Source: Alphaproteobacteria bacterium MarineAlpha5_Bin5 (GTDB taxonomy: Bacteria; Pseudomonadota; Alphaproteobacteria; HIMB59; GCA-002718135). Taken from it: 64,000 nucleotides of DNA. The stretch is taken from NCBI GenBank assembly GCA_002938205.1, contig PTKZ01000001.1, forward strand, positions 62,001-126,000, read 5' to 3'. The position numbers and the translations under genes are program-made. Below are positions 60,296 to 64,000 of this stretch, piece after piece. Within the stretch, counting starts at the first letter, position 1. Each line of letters begins with the position of its first letter. The notes under the pieces are model-generated. The model made no database searches, had not been told where the DNA came from, and saw only the letters and a list, made by a program, of their open reading frames with translations.

Positions 60296-60694
60296 TTAAT
60301 TGTGTCTAAAATATTTTTTGATTTCAGGCTTTGATGCATAATGTAAAATAATTGCTACTATGAAGAAAAACAAAACAAACCAATACTCTCTAAGCTCCAA
60401 TTGCAAAGTATAGTAAACAAATAATGAGCATATTGCTAAACTTTTTAAATAGATATTTAAAAATTGGATTGGATACATTTTAACAGATTGCATAAATAAA
60501 TATCGACATCCAAAATAGACAAAAGTTAAAATTATAGATAGTCGAACAGATTGCATTCGATGATAGGGTATTTGTTTTTCCTCAAATACTTGTAAAGGAA
60601 AGTATATATGTACATTTATTATTTCTCCAGCTAGAATTACAATTCCACTTAGAGTTAAGAGAATAATTAATATTTTTGATAAAAAATAGCTCAT
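60296..60694 (-). CDS. Hypothetical membrane protein
   Basis: 132 aa with about four hydrophobic segments; no recognised motif. Confidence 0.6.
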   Translation of the reverse strand: MSYFLSKILIILLTLSGIVILAGEIINVHIYFPLQVFEEKQIPYHRMQSVRLSIILTFVYFGCRYLFMQSVKMYPIQFLNIYLKSLAICSLFVYYTLQLELREYWFVLFFFIVAIILHYASKPEIKKYFRHN

Positions 60695-60871
60695 CGAAGT
60701 AAAATATTTTATAAAATTTATTCAATTAAAGCTGAAACTTTTTGGATGTCAAATAAAAAATTATAAACTCAAGTAAAACTTAAAATATACTTGATTTATA
60801 TTAAATTTTTTATTTGAATTTTTGTATACTAAGTAATAGCATGAAAAAATATTAAGAAAAATGGTAATTAC

Positions 60872-61042
60872 ATGAAATATATACCTCTCGGAATAATCAT
60901 TGTGCTTTTAACTTCTGTATATTTTTCAGTTATGATTTCAGATAAATATGCAGTGAGTGCAAATAAAATTTTACAAGAAGAAGTAACGGAAATTAGAGAC
61001 TCTGTATTTTCTGGAAGGAAACATGGAACAAAGGCACATTAA
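60872..61042 (+). CDS. Possible small single-TM protein (56 aa)
   Basis: MKYIPLGIIIVLLTSVYFSVMISDKYAVSANKILQEEVTEIRDSVFSGRKHGTKAH*; below the ORF track cutoff. Confidence 0.4.
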   Translation: MKYIPLGIIIVLLTSVYFSVMISDKYAVSANKILQEEVTEIRDSVFSGRKHGTKAH

Positions 61043-61195
61043 GATTCATTTAATAATTTCTTAGTTGTGATTAATGCTTCGTTAAGCTTTCACTTCAGGA
61101 AGTTTTGAATTCATGATCAAAAGTCTAAAAAAGCAATTTTATGATTAAAAAAGTTTTAATTTAATTTTATGACAATATAAACTGTATGAGTATAT

Positions 61196-61453
61196 ATGTG
61201 TTCACTTAAGCATTATGAGCAAATATTAAAAAATACAGGTTTTATAAATATTATACTTAAAGATCGTCACGATTGGTATCTTAATAAAGCAAAAAATGAA
61301 CTTGATTCTATAGATGGCTCCCTCAAAAAACAAGTTATTGATGTTATCGGTATAGAAGAGACAAAAGGTGCTATCGATATTTGGAAAAAATTAATTGGCG
61401 TTCTCGAAATTGGAGAACATCGCCCAGGACATTTTCAAGCTTTTAAAAAATAA
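61196..61453 (+). pseudogene. C-terminal fragment of a SAM-dependent N-methyltransferase-like gene
   Basis: YEQILKNTGFINIILKDRHDWYLNKAKNELDSIDG...IDIWKKLIGVLEIGEHRPGHFQAFKK resembles the C-terminus of GSMT/SDMT/phosphoethanolamine methyltransferases; no upstream methyltransferase fold, in-frame stop at 61187. Confidence 0.45.
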
Positions 61454-61473
61454 ATTTTTATTCTTTTACAATT

Positions 61474-62376
61474 TTAATTTATAATTGCTCTATCAACTTG
61501 AATAGGTTTTTGAGTTCCTTTTTTCTTATAGGCTTCACGATAAGTAATGTATACAACCGAAATAAATATTACTATCCCGCCAATCCACGTCCAAATATCA
61601 GGTTGTTCTGCAAAGAGATATAGACCTATCAAGGAAGCCCAAATTAATTTAGTAAATTGAAGCGGCATAACAAAAGTGGTATCAGATAGTTTAAACGCTT
61701 GAGCTAAGCACCAATGAGACAATAGACCAGCTGCTCCCATGAAGCCAAAAATAAATAATTGATTAAGAGTAATGGTTTCCCAAAAAAATAAAGAAAGTAT
61801 AAAAAACACCGGTGTCATAAATAATAAGTGATAGAAGATGATAGTGAGACTTGAGTCAGTCGCAGATAATTTTTTCACAAAAATTAAAACGAAGGAAAAG
61901 CTAAATGATGCAGCTAGCATTAATAATGTACCAAACTCAAATGGCAAATAACCAGGGCGAATAATAATAATAATTCCAATAAAACCTAAAATAAGTGCTG
62001 CTGTACGGTGAAAGCGAATTACTTCACCTAAGACGATTACAGCTAAAATAGTTGTAAATAGAGGAGTAGTAAATCCAAGAGCTGTTGCTTTTTCAAAATA
62101 CATTATACCAATAGCCGTAAACCAACAAATCATTGAAAAGATATTTATTGTAGCTCTTATTAGTTGAAGTTTAAAATTATTTGACTTTAGAGCTTTGAAG
62201 TTATTTTTTGCAACAAAAGGCATTATTAATATCAATCCCATTAAACAACGATAAAAACATATTATAATGGGATGTAAATCGTCAGATAAAAGTTTTACTC
62301 CTGCTCCCATGAAAGAGCCAAATAAAGTTGCTCCAATAGCAAGTAAAGTTACATAAAGAAATTTATTTCTTATCAC
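61474..62376 (-). CDS. EamA/DMT-family transporter
   Basis: About ten TM helices; FYRCLMGLILIMPFVAK, TAIGIMYFEKATALGFTTPLFTTILAVIVLGE. Confidence 0.88.
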   Translation of the reverse strand: MIRNKFLYVTLLAIGATLFGSFMGAGVKLLSDDLHPIIICFYRCLMGLILIMPFVAKNNFKALKSNNFKLQLIRATINIFSMICWFTAIGIMYFEKATALGFTTPLFTTILAVIVLGEVIRFHRTAALILGFIGIIIIIRPGYLPFEFGTLLMLAASFSFSFVLIFVKKLSATDSSLTIIFYHLLFMTPVFFILSLFFWETITLNQLFIFGFMGAAGLLSHWCLAQAFKLSDTTFVMPLQFTKLIWASLIGLYLFAEQPDIWTWIGGIVIFISVVYITYREAYKKKGTQKPIQVDRAIIN

Positions 62377-63287
62377 TCTTGTGCTGCTATAATGGATGCA
62401 GCAATTGAGGCAAGTCTTGAGGCAGAGTTATCTGCTCTACTAGTTACTACAACAGGTACTTTCCCGCCAACAATGAAACCAGCAGCACATGCGCCTAAGA
62501 AATAAACCATTATTTTGGATAAGGCATTTCCAGTCTCTAAGTTAGGAACTAATAATACATCTGCTTTACCAGCTACTTCATTGGTAATTTTTTTTATTTT
62601 TGCCGCTTCAGGAGACACAGCATTATCAAAAGCTAGAGGACCGTGCACAAAAGCATTTATATTTTCTTTTTTTGCACGTTCCATTACTTCTTTTGCTTCC
62701 ATTGAACTTGGCATACTTTCAATTGGATCTTCTGTGCCAGATAAAATAGCTACTCTAGGTTTTTCCATTTCAATTTTATTAGCAAATTCAATGACGTTTT
62801 TAAGTATATGCATTTTTACATCTATACGTGGAGCTACATTAAGTGCTCCATCTGTAATAAAAAGTGGTTTTGAACTATTATTTGTTGTCATGTGCCATAT
62901 ATGACTAAGTCGCTTTCCTTCGATTAGTGCAAATTCTTTTTTTAAATATGTGCGCATTAAAAGATCTGTATGCAAATTACCTTTGATCATAACTTTTATT
63001 TTATTATCTCTTGCCAGTTCAGCACCAACAACTGCTGATTCTTGATTATCATTAGTATTAATTACTTGATATGAACTAATGTCCCATACTTGATTTTCTG
63101 CTTCTTCAAGAATGGTATCTTTTTGCCCTATAAAAATAGGATCAATTAAGCTCATGTCACAAGCTTCTTTCGCTGACTCTATTGTGGAAGAGTGATTCGC
63201 ACATACAATAGCTACCGGTATTTTGGGAGTTTTTTTAGCCAAAGCAAGTAGATTGTTTGGGACTATTGCTTTTAATTTACTGAGCAT
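62373..63287 (-). CDS. Phosphate acetyl/butyryltransferase family protein
   Basis: FVHGPLAFDNAVSPEAAKIK...VAGKADVLLVPNLETGNALSKIMVYFLGACAAGFIVGGKVPVVVTSRADNSASRL. Confidence 0.9.
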   Translation of the reverse strand: MLSKLKAIVPNNLLALAKKTPKIPVAIVCANHSSTIESAKEACDMSLIDPIFIGQKDTILEEAENQVWDISSYQVINTNDNQESAVVGAELARDNKIKVMIKGNLHTDLLMRTYLKKEFALIEGKRLSHIWHMTTNNSSKPLFITDGALNVAPRIDVKMHILKNVIEFANKIEMEKPRVAILSGTEDPIESMPSSMEAKEVMERAKKENINAFVHGPLAFDNAVSPEAAKIKKITNEVAGKADVLLVPNLETGNALSKIMVYFLGACAAGFIVGGKVPVVVTSRADNSASRLASIAASIIAAQE

Positions 63288-63422
63288 ACTTGATATTTTT
63301 TACTTCTATACTAGGCAGTAATTTTTTCCTATGAAATTAAACTTTATAAGAAGAATTCTTCTTGGATTACGTTATTCTATCATGTAAGGCTTAATAAATT
63401 TTGCAGATTTAGGAAGAAAATT

Positions 63423-64000
63423 ATGGATTTAGAAAACAGAAAAGAATTACCAAATTCACTTGAAGAACATTGGATGCCCTTTACTTCAAATAAGGATTAT
63501 AAAAATAGTCCACGTTTAATGGTTAAGGCTGAGGGTGTTTATTACACAGATCATCATGGGAATAAATTAATAGATGCTAGTTCAGGACTCTTTTGCAGTC
63601 CTGCTGGTCATTCAAGACCAGAAATTCGTGAAGCAGTAGCAAATCAATTAGAGCAACTTGATTACGTTCAACCATTTCAACAAGGGTATAGTGGTTCATT
63701 TGAATTAGCTCGAAGAATATCTCAGCATACACCAGGAGATTTAAATAGAATATTTTTTACTATTTGCGGTTCTTCAGCTGTTGAAACTGCTATTAAAACA
63801 GTTATCGCTTATTTTAAAGCAAAAGGTGAAGGTCATCGTTCGCATATTGTAGGTCGTGAAAGAGGATACCACGGTATGAATATTGGAGGAATATCAGTTG
63901 GCGGTATGATTGCTAATCGAAAAACTTTTTCAAATATTTTAATGCCAAATGTTCATCATTTACGTCATACGCATCTTCCTGAAAATTTGTTTGTTAAAGG
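63423..64000 (+). CDS. Class III aminotransferase (omega-amino acid/taurine-pyruvate type), truncated by window end
   Basis: My translation: MDLENRKELPNSLEEHWMPFTSNKDYKNSPRLMVKAEGVYYTDHHGNKLIDASSGLFCSPAGHSRPEIREAV...FFTICGSSAVETAIKTVIAYF. Confidence 0.85.
   Translation, partial: MDLENRKELPNSLEEHWMPFTSNKDYKNSPRLMVKAEGVYYTDHHGNKLIDASSGLFCSPAGHSRPEIREAVANQLEQLDYVQPFQQGYSGSFELARRISQHTPGDLNRIFFTICGSSAVETAIKTVIAYFKAKGEGHRSHIVGRERGYHGMNIGGISVGGMIANRKTFSNILMPNVHHLRHTHLPENLFVK

Noticed and set aside
62515-62904. 129-aa + strand ORF opposite the phosphate acyltransferase
   Set aside because: Mirror-image ORF of a conserved CDS; translation looks non-biological.

Overview
The window is AT-rich, densely packed bacterial chromosome. 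By protein content it looks like a streamlined marine alphaproteobacterium of SAR11/HIMB59-like character; the taxon is inferred, not demonstrated. About 1-29 kb is mostly housekeeping: dapE-dapD, argB, engB-yidC-yidD-rnpA-rpmH, petABC, ychF-pth-rplY-prs, lgt, proC, a MarR/OmpR/EnvZ-type regulatory set, ilvE, moaE-moaD-pgsA-uvrC. About 29-46 kb is an organosulfur/C1-type accessory region: Xsc sulfoacetaldehyde acetyltransferase, GMC oxidoreductase, TRAP transporter, DddP-like M24 protein, Rieske oxygenase, CysQ, and AprA/AprB with a membrane partner, followed by an APS-kinase-like and mini-nucleotidyltransferase pair. About 46.8-60.3 kb is the most unusual part: an apparent catabolic cluster with a HpsN/HisD-like dehydrogenase, five SnoaL/NTF2-like proteins (about nine domains), a bicupin, a MetE-like protein, a LacI regulator, a sugar-type ABC importer with no ATPase gene in the window, and an SDR. 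The same inverted repeat, ATTCA-N6-TGAAT, occurs in all three divergent intergenic regions of this cluster, which suggests one LacI-family regulon. The window ends in a DMT transporter, a phosphate acyltransferase and a truncated class III aminotransferase. I saw no rRNA, tRNA, CRISPR, transposase or phage structural genes.
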